Shown here: positions 1 through 8,315 of the stretch, piece after piece
How the letters are laid out: each line of letters begins with the position of its first letter
Position numbering within the stretch: position 1 is the stretch's first letter
Assembly (NCBI RefSeq): GCF_001708505.1
Contig: NZ_CP015992.1
Span: 682,001-746,000, forward strand
Direction: 5' to 3'
DNA length: 64,000 bases
Source of the DNA: Pseudomonas sp. TCU-HL1
Lineage (GTDB): Bacteria > Pseudomonadota > Gammaproteobacteria > Pseudomonadales > Pseudomonadaceae
Position numbers and translations under genes: made by a program
Notes under the pieces: model-generated
Seen by the model: only the letters and a program-made list of their open reading frames with translations
What the model was told of the DNA's origin: nothing
The model's database searches: none

Positions 1-2
1 AG

Positions 3-179
3 AAGCCCGAAAGCGCGGAAGCTATTAATATTCGCAGAGCAAGCATTGGACTGGCGATATCATTGGCATACACAAGCGTAACGATTACTGGAGCGTTCAA
101 TAAGTCACTAGTAGATGGCCTGCTTTTTATCAGCGGCGCACTATATGCACTCATCTTAAATTCCAACAAAAAAAACTAG
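3..179 (+). CDS. C-terminal end of a membrane protein, probably a polysaccharide polymerase/flippase type (partial)
   Basis: An open frame runs in from the left edge and ends with TAG at 177-179, giving 58 residues. It contains two hydrophobic stretches (around SIGLAISLAYTSVTITGAF and LLFISGALYALIL), then a short Lys/Asn-rich tail, as at the C-terminus of a polytopic membrane protein. The DNA is clearly more AT-rich than the rml genes downstream, typical of O-antigen clusters. It lies 22 bp before a glycosyltransferase gene on the same strand, so an O-antigen polymerase or flippase is a reasonable guess. The fragment is too short to name the family. Confidence 0.45.
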   Translation, partial: KPESAEAINIRRASIGLAISLAYTSVTITGAFNKSLVDGLLFISGALYALILNSNKKN

Positions 180-201
180 CACCTCGACTCAATGTGGCGC
201 C

Positions 202-1275
202 ATGAAAAAAATTGTATTCATACATTTATTTAATGATCGAAGTGGAAGCCCTAAGGTATTGTCGCAAGTCATAAAAGTCGCACAAAACCTTGGGTTTGAC
301 ATAGAGACATTGACGAGTTCTCACAAAAATGGGTTCCTTGACAACCCTCCCGGAGTTCTCAGAAAAATATTCTATCGGAGATCTGAAAAGAAACTCCTTA
401 CACTTTGTTACTACTTAATTTCCCAGGCAATCCTATTCGCCAAGTGCCTCCAGTATAGAAAGAAAGATGCAATTTTTTATATAAACACCATGATGCCCTT
501 CGGCGCCGCACTAGCTGCGCGACTTATAAACAAACCTGTGCTTTATCATGTGCATGAAACATCGATAACCCCAAGGCCGCTAAAGTCATTTCTGCGCTGG
601 ATTATAAGAATAACAGCCTCCAAAATAATATTTGTTTCCAATTATCTCCTTCAGGCCGAAGGGTTCGACAAAAAACAGCAACATGTCATTCACAACGCAA
701 TAGATATTTGCGCAGAACAAGCCCCCAAAAAACCTTCAGTGGACTCATTTAATGTCATTATGATCTGCTCCTTGAAAGGTTATAAGGGAGTATACGAGTT
801 CCTCCAGGTTGCCGAAAGTCTTATAAAAAACCCTTTATTCCGCTTTACTTTGGTTTTAAATGCTAATCCAGAAGAAATAAATTCATGGTTTTCTGGAACT
901 GCCATTCCGGCCAACGTTACGTTACTCCCAAGGCAGACCGATGTTAAAATTTTTTACGAGAGCGCCGATCTTCTTGTTAATTTTACCCGTCCAAACGAGT
1001 GCATCGAGACATTTGGGTTAACCATCCTAGAAGGCATGTCTTATGGCGTGCCAGTTATAGTTCCTCCAGTTGGTGGTCCAGCAGAAATTGTAAGCAACGA
1101 CTGCGAAGGATTTCTGATACCTTCGTATGAGGTCAAGAAAATCTCTGATGTTATTGAACGACTCGCTGGCAATATAGAGCAGTATTCGCGCCTATCTCGA
1201 AATGCTCATGCGCGGGCTAAAGACTTCAGCCTGGCGATGTTTGAGGAAAAGATCGCAGGCGTCATAGACTCATAA
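202..1275 (+). CDS. Glycosyltransferase, GT4-like (GT-B fold)
   Basis: This 357-residue protein has the layout of a GT-B glycosyltransferase. The N-terminal Rossmann half starts MKKIVFIHLFND and contains a VLYHVHETS stretch (about residues 113-121). The C-terminal half carries the EX7E-type motif ETFGLTILEG followed by GVPVIVPPVGGPAEIV, which in GT4 enzymes binds the nucleotide-sugar donor. It should transfer a sugar onto a lipid-linked O-antigen or exopolysaccharide intermediate at the cytoplasmic face; donor and acceptor cannot be read from the sequence. Codon use is AT-rich, unlike the genes from rmlB onward, which suggests horizontal acquisition with the polysaccharide cluster. The next glycosyltransferase starts 8 bp downstream. 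Confidence 0.8.
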   Translation: MKKIVFIHLFNDRSGSPKVLSQVIKVAQNLGFDIETLTSSHKNGFLDNPPGVLRKIFYRRSEKKLLTLCYYLISQAILFAKCLQYRKKDAIFYINTMMPFGAALAARLINKPVLYHVHETSITPRPLKSFLRWIIRITASKIIFVSNYLLQAEGFDKKQQHVIHNAIDICAEQAPKKPSVDSFNVIMICSLKGYKGVYEFLQVAESLIKNPLFRFTLVLNANPEEINSWFSGTAIPANVTLLPRQTDVKIFYESADLLVNFTRPNECIETFGLTILEGMSYGVPVIVPPVGGPAEIVSNDCEGFLIPSYEVKKISDVIERLAGNIEQYSRLSRNAHARAKDFSLAMFEEKIAGVIDS

Positions 1276-1283
1276 GGTCATCC

Positions 1284-2423
1284 ATGACAGGAAAACATCT
1301 TCACATTCTCGGCATTCGTGGAATTCCCGCAAAACATGGTGGCTTCGAAACTTTTGCCGAAAAACTCTCGCAGTTTCTGGTAGCCCAAGGGTGGCAGGTC
1401 ACAGTGTATTGCCAAGAGGACACAATCGGGGGGGATTGGGAAAGTACCTGGCAGGGTGTGCGCCGCATTCATATTCCGGTAAGTCGCGCCGGTGCAGCAG
1501 GAACGGTCATCTTCGATTGGAAAGCAACTAGGCGTTCTCTTTCGCAGCAGGGGCTTTTCCTCACGCTAGGTTACAACACGGCGATCTTCAACCTGATGCA
1601 GAGGCTCAAGGGGCAAACTAACGTAATCAACATGGACGGCATAGAATGGCGCCGCGATAAATGGGGGGCTATCGCTAAGGTCTGGTTCTGGCTTAACGAA
1701 CGTGCAGGTTGCTGGATTGGCAATCACTTGGTAGCCGACCATCCTAAGATCAAGGATCACCTTGCTACTCGCATCAGTGCACAAAAAATCACCATGATTC
1801 CTTATGGTGGCGACGAGGTAACCGCTGCTGATGCATCTCTGCTTGCTCCTTACAACATAGAGCCCAGCAGGTTCTCCGTTATTATTGCTCGTCCCGAACC
1901 AGAAAACTCTTTTTTGGAAATGGTGCGGTCCTTCAGCAGGGTTCCACGCAATCACAAGCTTCTTGTGCTCGGCAACTTCAAGCCGGATAGCAATTCCTTC
2001 CATCGCCAAGTGATTGATGCAGCCAGTGACGAAATAATATTTCCCGGAGCCATCTATGAAGTTCCTGTCGTACAGGCGCTTCGATTCTACAGCCGCTTCT
2101 ATCTGCATGGTCACCGCGTTGGCGGCACAAACCCTTCACTGGTCGAAGCCATGGGTGCCGGTTGCGCGGTCATTGCCCATGACAATCACTTCAACCGCTG
2201 GGTCGCAGGCCCCGAAGCAGGTTACTTCAAGGATGAGTCGGCTTGCGCTGCGCTTTTTGACCGTTTACTGGTAGATGATGCCGCTGTCGTACGGATGAGG
2301 GCAGCCAGCCGCGCACGCTTTCATGAGCGATTCACTTGGGATCAGGTTCTGTGTGAATACGAAAAATTGCTGACCCATTGGTATCCAGCCAAGGCTAGCG
2401 ACAAAAACCAGTTAAAAGGATGA
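1284..2423 (+). CDS. DUF1972-type glycosyltransferase (rhamnosyltransferase-like)
   Basis: The 379-residue protein opens with ILGIRGIPAKHGGFETFAE, the signature of the DUF1972 N-terminal domain of a GT4 subgroup that includes known and predicted rhamnosyltransferases. The C-terminal half has GGTNPSLVEAMGAG, the donor-binding segment of the subgroup. It probably adds a deoxysugar such as rhamnose to a surface polysaccharide, which fits the dTDP-L-rhamnose genes starting 230 bp downstream. It lies 8 bp after the preceding glycosyltransferase, so the two are probably co-transcribed. Linkage and acceptor are unknown. The 229 bp before rmlB hold no gene and probably carry the rml promoter. Confidence 0.82.
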   Translation: MTGKHLHILGIRGIPAKHGGFETFAEKLSQFLVAQGWQVTVYCQEDTIGGDWESTWQGVRRIHIPVSRAGAAGTVIFDWKATRRSLSQQGLFLTLGYNTAIFNLMQRLKGQTNVINMDGIEWRRDKWGAIAKVWFWLNERAGCWIGNHLVADHPKIKDHLATRISAQKITMIPYGGDEVTAADASLLAPYNIEPSRFSVIIARPEPENSFLEMVRSFSRVPRNHKLLVLGNFKPDSNSFHRQVIDAASDEIIFPGAIYEVPVVQALRFYSRFYLHGHRVGGTNPSLVEAMGAGCAVIAHDNHFNRWVAGPEAGYFKDESACAALFDRLLVDDAAVVRMRAASRARFHERFTWDQVLCEYEKLLTHWYPAKASDKNQLKG

Positions 2424-2652
2424 TGAGCAAGATCTGCACTTGAAGTAGCACTGAAAGACCCCTTACAAGCTCATATTCAAACCAGATTGATATACTTAAA
2501 AGACGCTAGGTCAACGCAAAAACCATCCCCATTGAAGGAAATGGATCTGAAGAGATTTCCTAGTTAAATTTTCACCTTGACGACTTATACCTTATCGCAG
2601 ACAGCCAAGGCGGCTGTTTACATAGCTCCATCCATCTTCAAAAGTACCCCCT

Positions 2653-3723
2653 ATGAAAACCCGTACCCTAGTCACTGGCGGCGCCGGCTTCATCGGATCA
2701 GCCGTAGTCCGCCACCTGATTCAGAACACCCCCCATGAGGTCGCCAACCTCGATAAGCTCACCTACTCCGGCGACCACGAGTCGCTGGCTATGATCGCGG
2801 ACTCACCGCGCTACCGCTTCTATCAGGTGGATATCTGCGATTCAGCCGCGCTGGATCGGGTCTTCGCCGAGTTCCAGCCGACGGTCGTGATGCATCTGGC
2901 CGCCGAGTCCCATGTTGACCGTTCCATCGATGATCCTAGCGAGTTTATCCAGACTAACGTCGTCGGCACCTACACCCTGCTGGAAGCGGCGCGTCATTAC
3001 TGGAGTGGCCTGGCTCCGGAGACGAAGGAAGCTTTCCGCTTCCACCACATCTCCACCGATGAGGTGTATGGCGACCTGGAAGGCACCGACAGTCTGTTCA
3101 CTGAAACCACGCCCTACGCGCCCAGTTCGCCCTACTCCGCTTCCAAGGCCAGTTCCGACCATCTGGTCCGTGCCTGGCAGCGCACTTATGGCCTGCCGGC
3201 GCTGGTGACCAACTGCTCGAACAACTACGGGCCCTATCACTTCCCCGAGAAGCTGATCCCGCACATGATCCTCAACGCCCTGGCCGGCAAGTCGCTGCCG
3301 GTGTACGGCGACGGGTCGCAGATCCGCGACTGGCTGTACGTGGAAGACCATGCCCGCGCGCTGGTCGAGGTGGTTACCCGCGGCAGGGTCGGCGAGACCT
3401 ACAACATCGGTGGGCACAACGAGAAGCGCAATCTGGAGGTGGTAGAGACCCTCTGCGACCTGCTCGAGGAGTTGGCTCCGCAGAAACCGCAGGGCGTCGC
3501 GCGCTATCGAGACCTGATCACCTTCGTCAAGGACCGTCCGGGCCACGACCTGCGCTACGCCATCGGCGCCTCGAAGATCCAGCGCGAACTGGACTGGGTG
3601 CCACAGGAAACCTTCGAGTCGGGCATCCGCAAAACAGTGCTGTGGTATCTCGACAACCGCGAGTGGTGGCAGCGGGTACTGAGTGGTGACTATCGCTTGG
3701 GGCGCTTGGGCGAAAAGGTCTAA
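2653..3723 (+). CDS. rmlB: dTDP-glucose 4,6-dehydratase
   Basis: RmlB converts dTDP-D-glucose to dTDP-4-keto-6-deoxy-D-glucose, the second step of dTDP-L-rhamnose synthesis. The 356-residue protein has the NAD-binding motif VTGGAGFIGSAVVRHL at the N-terminus, the HLAAESHVDRSI segment, STDEVYGDL with the catalytic Thr/Asp/Glu, and the YSASKASSDHLV motif with catalytic Tyr and Lys. Later NNYGPYHFPEKLIP and the C-terminal WY region match the family. It is the first gene of an rmlB-A-C-D run. The start is the first ATG and no strong ribosome-binding site is evident. GC content rises sharply here compared with the glycosyltransferases upstream. Confidence 0.95.
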   Translation: MKTRTLVTGGAGFIGSAVVRHLIQNTPHEVANLDKLTYSGDHESLAMIADSPRYRFYQVDICDSAALDRVFAEFQPTVVMHLAAESHVDRSIDDPSEFIQTNVVGTYTLLEAARHYWSGLAPETKEAFRFHHISTDEVYGDLEGTDSLFTETTPYAPSSPYSASKASSDHLVRAWQRTYGLPALVTNCSNNYGPYHFPEKLIPHMILNALAGKSLPVYGDGSQIRDWLYVEDHARALVEVVTRGRVGETYNIGGHNEKRNLEVVETLCDLLEELAPQKPQGVARYRDLITFVKDRPGHDLRYAIGASKIQRELDWVPQETFESGIRKTVLWYLDNREWWQRVLSGDYRLGRLGEKV

Positions 3724-3787
3724 GTCGCGAATCGCGAGCACGCTCGCTCTTACAGTTTGTGCATGTTATGAATATCTGGAGCTTTGA

Positions 3788-4666
3788 ATGAAGGGCATCA
3801 TCCTCGCCGGCGGTTCCGGCACCCGTCTGCACCCCATCACCCGTGGCGTATCCAAGCAGCTGCTACCGATTTACGACAAGCCGATGATTTATTACCCGCT
3901 GTCGGTGCTGATGCTCGCTGGCATTCGCGAGGTGTTGATCATCTCCACCCCGGAAGACCTGCCCAACTTCCGCCAACTGCTGGGCGATGGTTCCGACTTC
4001 GGCATCGAGCTGAGCTATGCCGAGCAGCCATCGCCGGACGGGCTGGCCCAGGCCTTCCTGATCGGCGAGGAGTTCATCGGCGATAGCAGCGTGTGCCTGA
4101 TCCTTGGGGACAACATTTTCTACGGCTACGGTTTCAGTGCCATGCTGCGTGAGGCTGCCAGCCGTGGGATCGGCGCGACCGTGTTCGGCTATCATGTCAC
4201 CGATCCCGAGCGTTTCGGTGTGGTCGAGTTCGATGCCAGCGGCAAGGCCATTTCCATCGAGGAAAAACCCAAGGCGCCGAAGTCCAACTATGCCGTCACC
4301 GGCCTGTATTTCTACGACAACTCAGTGGTGGAAATTGCCAAGCAGGTGCGGCCCTCCGCCCGTGGCGAGTTGGAAATCACCGACGTGAACAACGCCTACC
4401 TGCAACGCGGCGAGTTGCATGTGAGCGTGCTCGGCCGAGGCTTCGCCTGGCTGGATACCGGCACCCATGACTCGCTGATGGAGGCCAGTCACTTCGTGCA
4501 CACCATCGAGGCGCGTCAGGGCTTGAAGGTCGCCTGTCTGGAGGAGATTGCCTACCATCAGGGCTGGCTTTCCGCCGAGCGACTGGCGCAGCAGGCCGAA
4601 GCACTGAACAAGACCGGCTACGGCCAGTACCTGCAGCGTCTGCTCGCGCAGGAGGCTGCCCAGTGA
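3788..4666 (+). CDS. rmlA: Glucose-1-phosphate thymidylyltransferase
   Basis: RmlA joins dTTP and glucose-1-phosphate to make dTDP-glucose, the first committed step of dTDP-L-rhamnose synthesis, and is classically feedback-inhibited by dTDP-rhamnose. The 292-residue length is standard. The nucleotide-binding motif GIILAGGSGTRLHPITRGVSKQ lies at residues 3-24, followed by PIYDKPMIYYPLSVLMLAGI, LILGDNIFYG and the FAWLDTGTHDSL motif near residue 220. The stop overlaps the rmlC start by 4 bp, indicating translational coupling within the operon. Confidence 0.96.
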   Translation: MKGIILAGGSGTRLHPITRGVSKQLLPIYDKPMIYYPLSVLMLAGIREVLIISTPEDLPNFRQLLGDGSDFGIELSYAEQPSPDGLAQAFLIGEEFIGDSSVCLILGDNIFYGYGFSAMLREAASRGIGATVFGYHVTDPERFGVVEFDASGKAISIEEKPKAPKSNYAVTGLYFYDNSVVEIAKQVRPSARGELEITDVNNAYLQRGELHVSVLGRGFAWLDTGTHDSLMEASHFVHTIEARQGLKVACLEEIAYHQGWLSAERLAQQAEALNKTGYGQYLQRLLAQEAAQ

Positions 4667-5205
4667 AGGTGATTGAAACGGCGCTGCCGGGTGTATTGAT
4701 CCTAGAGCCCAAGGTGTTTGGCGATCAGCGCGGTTTTTTTCTCGAAACCTTCCAGGTCGAGCGCTACCGCGAAGCCGGCATCGATCTGCCTTTCGTGCAG
4801 GACAACCACTCGCGCTCGCAGCGCGGCGTGTTGCGTGGGCTGCATTTCCAGCGTACCCGGCCGCAGGGCAAGCTGGTCAGCGTCAGCCGCGGTGCGGTGT
4901 ATGACGTGGCAGTGGATATCAACCCGGGATCACCGACCTGTGGCCAGTTCGTCGGTGTTGAACTCACTGACGAAAATCATCGTCAGCTCTGGGTACCGCC
5001 GGGTTATGCCCATGGCTTCTGCGTGCTCAGCGACTTTGCCGACTTCCAGTACAAGTGCACCGACCTGTACTTCCCCGAGGATGAAGGCGGGTTGATGTGG
5101 AACGACCCGGACGTGAACATCCCCTGGCCGGTGGAGGAGCCGCAGCTGTCGGCCAAGGATCAGCGCAACCCCACTCTGCGTCAGCTGTCTGGTAAAGGGG
5201 ATTGA
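4663..5205 (+). CDS. rmlC: dTDP-4-dehydrorhamnose 3,5-epimerase
   Basis: RmlC epimerises dTDP-4-keto-6-deoxyglucose at C3 and C5 to give dTDP-4-keto-L-rhamnose. The 180-residue cupin has the family's DQRGFFLETF motif near residue 22, the QDNHSRSQRGVLRGLHFQ motif with catalytic His, and the WVPPGYAHGFCVLSD segment near residues 110-125. It overlaps rmlA by 4 bp at the start and rmlD by 4 bp at the end, so it sits mid-operon with tight coupling. Confidence 0.96.
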   Translation: MKVIETALPGVLILEPKVFGDQRGFFLETFQVERYREAGIDLPFVQDNHSRSQRGVLRGLHFQRTRPQGKLVSVSRGAVYDVAVDINPGSPTCGQFVGVELTDENHRQLWVPPGYAHGFCVLSDFADFQYKCTDLYFPEDEGGLMWNDPDVNIPWPVEEPQLSAKDQRNPTLRQLSGKGD

Positions 5206-6083
5206 GCATGCGCGTACTGATTGCCGGTGCCCGTGGTCAGGTTGGCCATGAGCTGATGCGTCGGGTGCCCGAAGTCTTCGAAGCTGTAGGCATGGGCTCG
5301 ACCCAACTGGATCTTGCCGATACCGAGCAGGTAGCTGCCGTAGTTAACAATGTTCAGCCGCAGTTGATCATCAACGCCGCAGCCTACACCGCCGTGGACA
5401 AGGCAGAGAGCGAGCCGGAGCGTGCCTGGGCGGTGAACCGCGATGGCGTTGCTCACCTGGCCATTGCTGCCGAGGGGCTGGGCATTCCGCTGCTGCATAT
5501 TTCCACCGACTATGTGTTTGCCGGCGACGCCCGCGAGCCGTATCGGGAAACCGATCCTACTGACCCCACCGGCGTGTATGGCGCCAGCAAGCTGGACGGC
5601 GAAGTGGCGTTGGCGGCTAACTGCAGTCAACACATCATTTTGCGTACCAGCTGGGTGTTCGGTGCATATGGCAACAACTTCGTCAAGACGATGCTGCGCC
5701 TCGGGCGCGAGCATGAAGAGCTGGGGGTGGTGGCGGATCAGCATGGCTGCCCGACTTCGGCGGCGAGCATTGCTTCGGCCCTCTGGAGCCTGGCCAGTCA
5801 GTACCGTGAGCAGGGCTCGTTGCAGTGGGGTATTTATCACTACGGTGGCAGCCCGGCCTGTACCTGGCATGGGTTTGCTCAGGAGATTTTCCGCCAGGCG
5901 CATGGGCGAGGGTTGCTGGGTCGTGTGCCTGTTTTGCGGGCGATTGCCACCGCTGACTATCCCACCCCGGCCAAACGTCCGGCGTGGTCGGTCTTGGATT
6001 GCAGCAAGCTGCGTCAAGCGCATGGCATTGCCCAGGCGGACTGGCGTGAGGAGTTGGGGCTGGTACTGCGAGAACTGGCTTAG
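5202..6083 (+). CDS. rmlD: dTDP-4-dehydrorhamnose reductase
   Basis: RmlD reduces dTDP-4-keto-L-rhamnose to dTDP-L-rhamnose with NAD(P)H, finishing the pathway. The 293-residue protein starts MRVLIAGARGQVGHEL (its first two codons add one residue before this), carries NAAAYTAVDKAE, the STDYVFAGD segment and YGASKLDGE with catalytic Tyr and Lys, and ends at normal length. It overlaps rmlC by 4 bp. The order rmlB-A-C-D differs from the rmlBDAC order usual in P. aeruginosa. The next 100 bp contain a GC-rich inverted repeat (GCGCCG/CGGCGC near 6143-6157) that could act as a repeat or terminator before the broken galE. Confidence 0.95.
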   Translation: MSMRVLIAGARGQVGHELMRRVPEVFEAVGMGSTQLDLADTEQVAAVVNNVQPQLIINAAAYTAVDKAESEPERAWAVNRDGVAHLAIAAEGLGIPLLHISTDYVFAGDAREPYRETDPTDPTGVYGASKLDGEVALAANCSQHIILRTSWVFGAYGNNFVKTMLRLGREHEELGVVADQHGCPTSAASIASALWSLASQYREQGSLQWGIYHYGGSPACTWHGFAQEIFRQAHGRGLLGRVPVLRAIATADYPTPAKRPAWSVLDCSKLRQAHGIAQADWREELGLVLRELA

Positions 6084-6191
6084 CGCCTTGCATTTGCGGC
6101 GGGGGGGGCCGCTCACAGGGGCTCATCGCGATTTTTACAGGAGCGCCGCCTCGGCGCGAGCTTTTCGCTTTATTTGAGCGGATGCTTCTTT

Positions 6192-6735
6192 GTGACTGAA
6201 AAAATCTTGGCAACCGGCGGCGCCGGTTAAATCGGTTCACACACCACCTTGGCCCTGCTCGAAGCCGGTTTCGAGGTCGTGGTGCTGGATAACCTCTGCA
6301 ACAGCTCCGGGGAATCGTTGCTGCGCCTGGAGCGGCTCTGCGGGAAGGCCCCCTTGTTCATTCAGGGCGATATTCGTGACCGCGCTCTGCTCGATGAGCT
6401 GTTCGCGACCCAGCGAATCAGTGTGGTACTGCATTTTGCCGGATTGAAGGCGGTAGGGGAGAGCGTGTAAAAGCCGCTCGACTACTACGGCAACAACGTT
6501 TCCGGCAGCTTGACCCTGTGCTAGACCAGGGCCCAGGCCGGGGTGTTTCGGCTGGTGTTCAGTTCGTCCGCGACCGTGTACGGCGAGCCGGCGCAGATGC
6601 CAATCAACGAAGCCTTCCCAACCGGAACGCCCACCAACCCTTATGGCCGTTCCAAGTTGATGGTCGAGGAGTCGCTCAAGGACCTTTCGCACTCCGACCC
6701 ACGCTGGAGCATCGCTTTGCTGCGTGCGCTACTTC
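6192..6735 (+). pseudogene. galE: Decayed UDP-glucose 4-epimerase, cut off by an IS66 end
   Basis: Read from a GTG at 6192 the frame gives TEKILATGGAG, then TAA where GalE has the Tyr of GAGYIGSH, and continues as a recognisable GalE: VVVLDNL, HFAGLKAVGESV, SSSATVYGEP, NPYGRSKLMVEE and WSIALLR. Two more in-frame stops follow, TAA after GESV near 6468 and TAG after LTLC near 6522. About 175 codons in, the GalE frame is lost beside CTACTTC, and the IS66 terminal motif GTAAGCG begins at 6736. The second half of galE is missing. In the family the enzyme interconverts UDP-glucose and UDP-galactose; this copy cannot be active. Its position after rmlD suggests it once belonged to the polysaccharide cluster. 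Confidence 0.88.
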
Positions 6736-6817
6736 GTAAGCGCTCCACAAACCCCACCTTCAACTGAACGATCCGCTTGCGGATGCTGGGCTCCCGTTTT
6801 CCCAGTGGAGCCCCGTC

Positions 6818-7174
6818 ATGATGCGTCCGGACGCCAAGGTCAAAGCCGTCTACCTCTATCCGAAACCCGTCGACTTCCGGAAATCCATCGATGGTCTGGC
6901 GGCCTTGGTGGAGCTGGATATCAAGGTGGCCGTGTTCGACCCGGTGTTGTTCGTCTTCCTCAACAAAACACGCAACCGGGTGAAGATCCTCTATTGGGAA
7001 CGCAATGGCTTTTGCCTGTGGCTCAAGCGCCTGCAGGCCGAGCGTTTCAAGACCAAGCCTGATGCTGAAGAGTCCATCGTGTTGACGGTGCGGGAACTCA
7101 ATCAGTTGCTGGCCGGTTTCGACCTCTGGGGGAACCAGCCACACAAGGTGCTGACCCCGCGTTTTGTGAGCTGA
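6818..7174 (+). CDS. tnpB: IS66-family accessory protein TnpB (Orf2)
   Basis: The 118-residue protein matches the IS66 Orf2/TnpB family: VKAVYLYPKPVDFRKSIDGL at the N-terminus, then VFDPVLFVFLNKTRNRVKILYWERNGFCLWLKRL and a C-terminal region rich in charged residues. TnpB is required for IS66 transposition, but its biochemical role is not settled. A GGAG ribosome-binding site lies about 10 bp upstream of the ATG. The gene is intact, but its transposase partner tnpC is truncated, so the element is non-autonomous. Confidence 0.9.
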   Translation: MMRPDAKVKAVYLYPKPVDFRKSIDGLAALVELDIKVAVFDPVLFVFLNKTRNRVKILYWERNGFCLWLKRLQAERFKTKPDAEESIVLTVRELNQLLAGFDLWGNQPHKVLTPRFVS

Positions 7175-7193
7175 GTCGGTATAATCCGGCGCC

Positions 7194-7349
7194 ATGAAAT
7201 CTGGCGCAGACTCCCTTCCCGACGATCCCGTCCTGCTCAAGGCCTTGGTTCTGCAATTGCAGGAACAGGTTGCTCTGCTGCGCCACAAACTGTTCTCGCC
7301 AAAGTCCGAGCGCAGCCCCGAGGATGCCGACTCCCCTCAGTTGGCCATG
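7194..7349 (+). pseudogene. IS66 transposase TnpC, N-terminal fragment
   Basis: The ATG at 7194 opens a frame giving KSGADSLPDDPVLLKALVL, a leucine-zipper-like stretch (LQLQEQVALLRHKLF) and SPKSERSPEDADSPQLAM. This is the usual start of IS66 TnpC, including the LF-SP-KSER motif. The frame is cut after 52 codons by the IS21-family element at 7350. The catalytic DDE domain is absent. Confidence 0.85.
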
Positions 7350-7514
7350 TGTCGGCGCTGATTGAAAACTGACCCACCCTGCCGATTGAAAAATGACCCA
7401 GGGCGGCTTGCTGATTTTCACCTCAGCAATTGTGGATAAGCCTAGCAGTCGTCAGGTGGGTAAACGAAGCTGACCCCACCCAATGCATCCTGTGGTGAGG
7501 TCGCTTCGACCGGC

Positions 7515-8315
7515 TCAAAAGGGATCGTCCTCCGGCTCCACGACATCGGTGCGCTTGCGCTCCCGTGCCTGGATCTTGATCTGGGCAACCAGACTGCTGT
7601 GTTGCAAGCGGTAGGATTCGTTGCCGGTTTCGACGATGTGACAGTGATGCGTCAGCCGATCCAGCAGCGCCGTGGTCATCTTCGCGTCACCAAACACACT
7701 CGACCATTCGGCGAAGCTGAGGTTGGTGGTGATGATCACGCTGGTGTGCTCGTACAGCTTGGAGAGCAGGTGAAACAGCAGCGCGCCACCGCTTTGGCTG
7801 AAGGGCAAATACCCCAGCTCATCGAGGATCACCAGATCCGTTCGCAGCAGCCCCCGGGTGATGCGTCCCGCCTTGCCCTCGTGTTTTTCTCGCTCCAGCA
7901 GGTTGACCAGGTCGACCGTGGAGTAGAAGCGCACCCGCTTGTTGTGCTGTGTGATGCCAGATACGGCCAGTGCCGTCGCCAGGTGCGTTTTCCCCGTCCC
8001 CGGGCCACCGATGAACACCACATTCTGCGCGGTGTCCGTAAACGTCAAACTGGACAGTTCCTTGACCAGCCTGGCGTCGGCACTGGAGGCACTGAAGTCG
8101 AAGCCAGCCAAGTCGCGGTGCAGGGGGAGCTTGGCCATGTTCATCTGGTGGCTCACTGAGCGCACGGCGCGGTCGGCATGCTCCTGTTCGAGCAGATGTT
8201 CGAGCAACCATTTGGATGACGCCGTGGTGGATTCGCCTTGCGCGGCCAGCTCTGCCCAAGCGTTGGCCATACCATGCAAACGCAGCCCTTTGAGTTCGTC
8301 GGTCAGATCACGCAT
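7515..8315 (-). CDS. istB: IS21-family ATPase helper protein IstB
   Basis: IstB is the AAA+ ATPase that assists the IS21 transposase in target capture. The start at 8315 gives MRDLTDELKGLRLHGMANAW and a 266-residue protein, the usual IstB length, and overlaps the end of istA by 8 bp. The Walker A motif is GGPGTGKTHLA, followed by a Walker B region LVILDELGYLPFS and the sensor segment VIITTNLSFAEWSSVFGD. A longer frame extends upstream, but family length and the normal istA-istB overlap favour this start. Confidence 0.93.
   Translation of the reverse strand: MRDLTDELKGLRLHGMANAWAELAAQGESTTASSKWLLEHLLEQEHADRAVRSVSHQMNMAKLPLHRDLAGFDFSASSADARLVKELSSLTFTDTAQNVVFIGGPGTGKTHLATALAVSGITQHNKRVRFYSTVDLVNLLEREKHEGKAGRITRGLLRTDLVILDELGYLPFSQSGGALLFHLLSKLYEHTSVIITTNLSFAEWSSVFGDAKMTTALLDRLTHHCHIVETGNESYRLQHSSLVAQIKIQARERKRTDVVEPEDDPF

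Larger units (their letters stand above)
6736..7349 (+). mobile_element. IS66-family element, left end only (truncated by IS21)
   Basis: The segment starts with GTAAGCGCTCCAC, the form of an IS66-family terminal repeat, immediately after the galE remnant. It contains a complete tnpB and the first 52 codons of tnpC, then stops exactly where the IS21-family terminal repeat begins at 7350. No tnpA precedes tnpB, as in some IS66 members. The rest of tnpC and the right end are not found beyond the IS21 element, so deletion followed or accompanied the IS21 insertion. Confidence 0.8.

Noticed and set aside
2424..2652. Search for a JUMPstart/ops element and a clear sigma-70 promoter before rmlB.
   Set aside because: No GGCGGTAG-type core was found, and a TTGACG near 2577 has no -10 at proper spacing, so no promoter is claimed.
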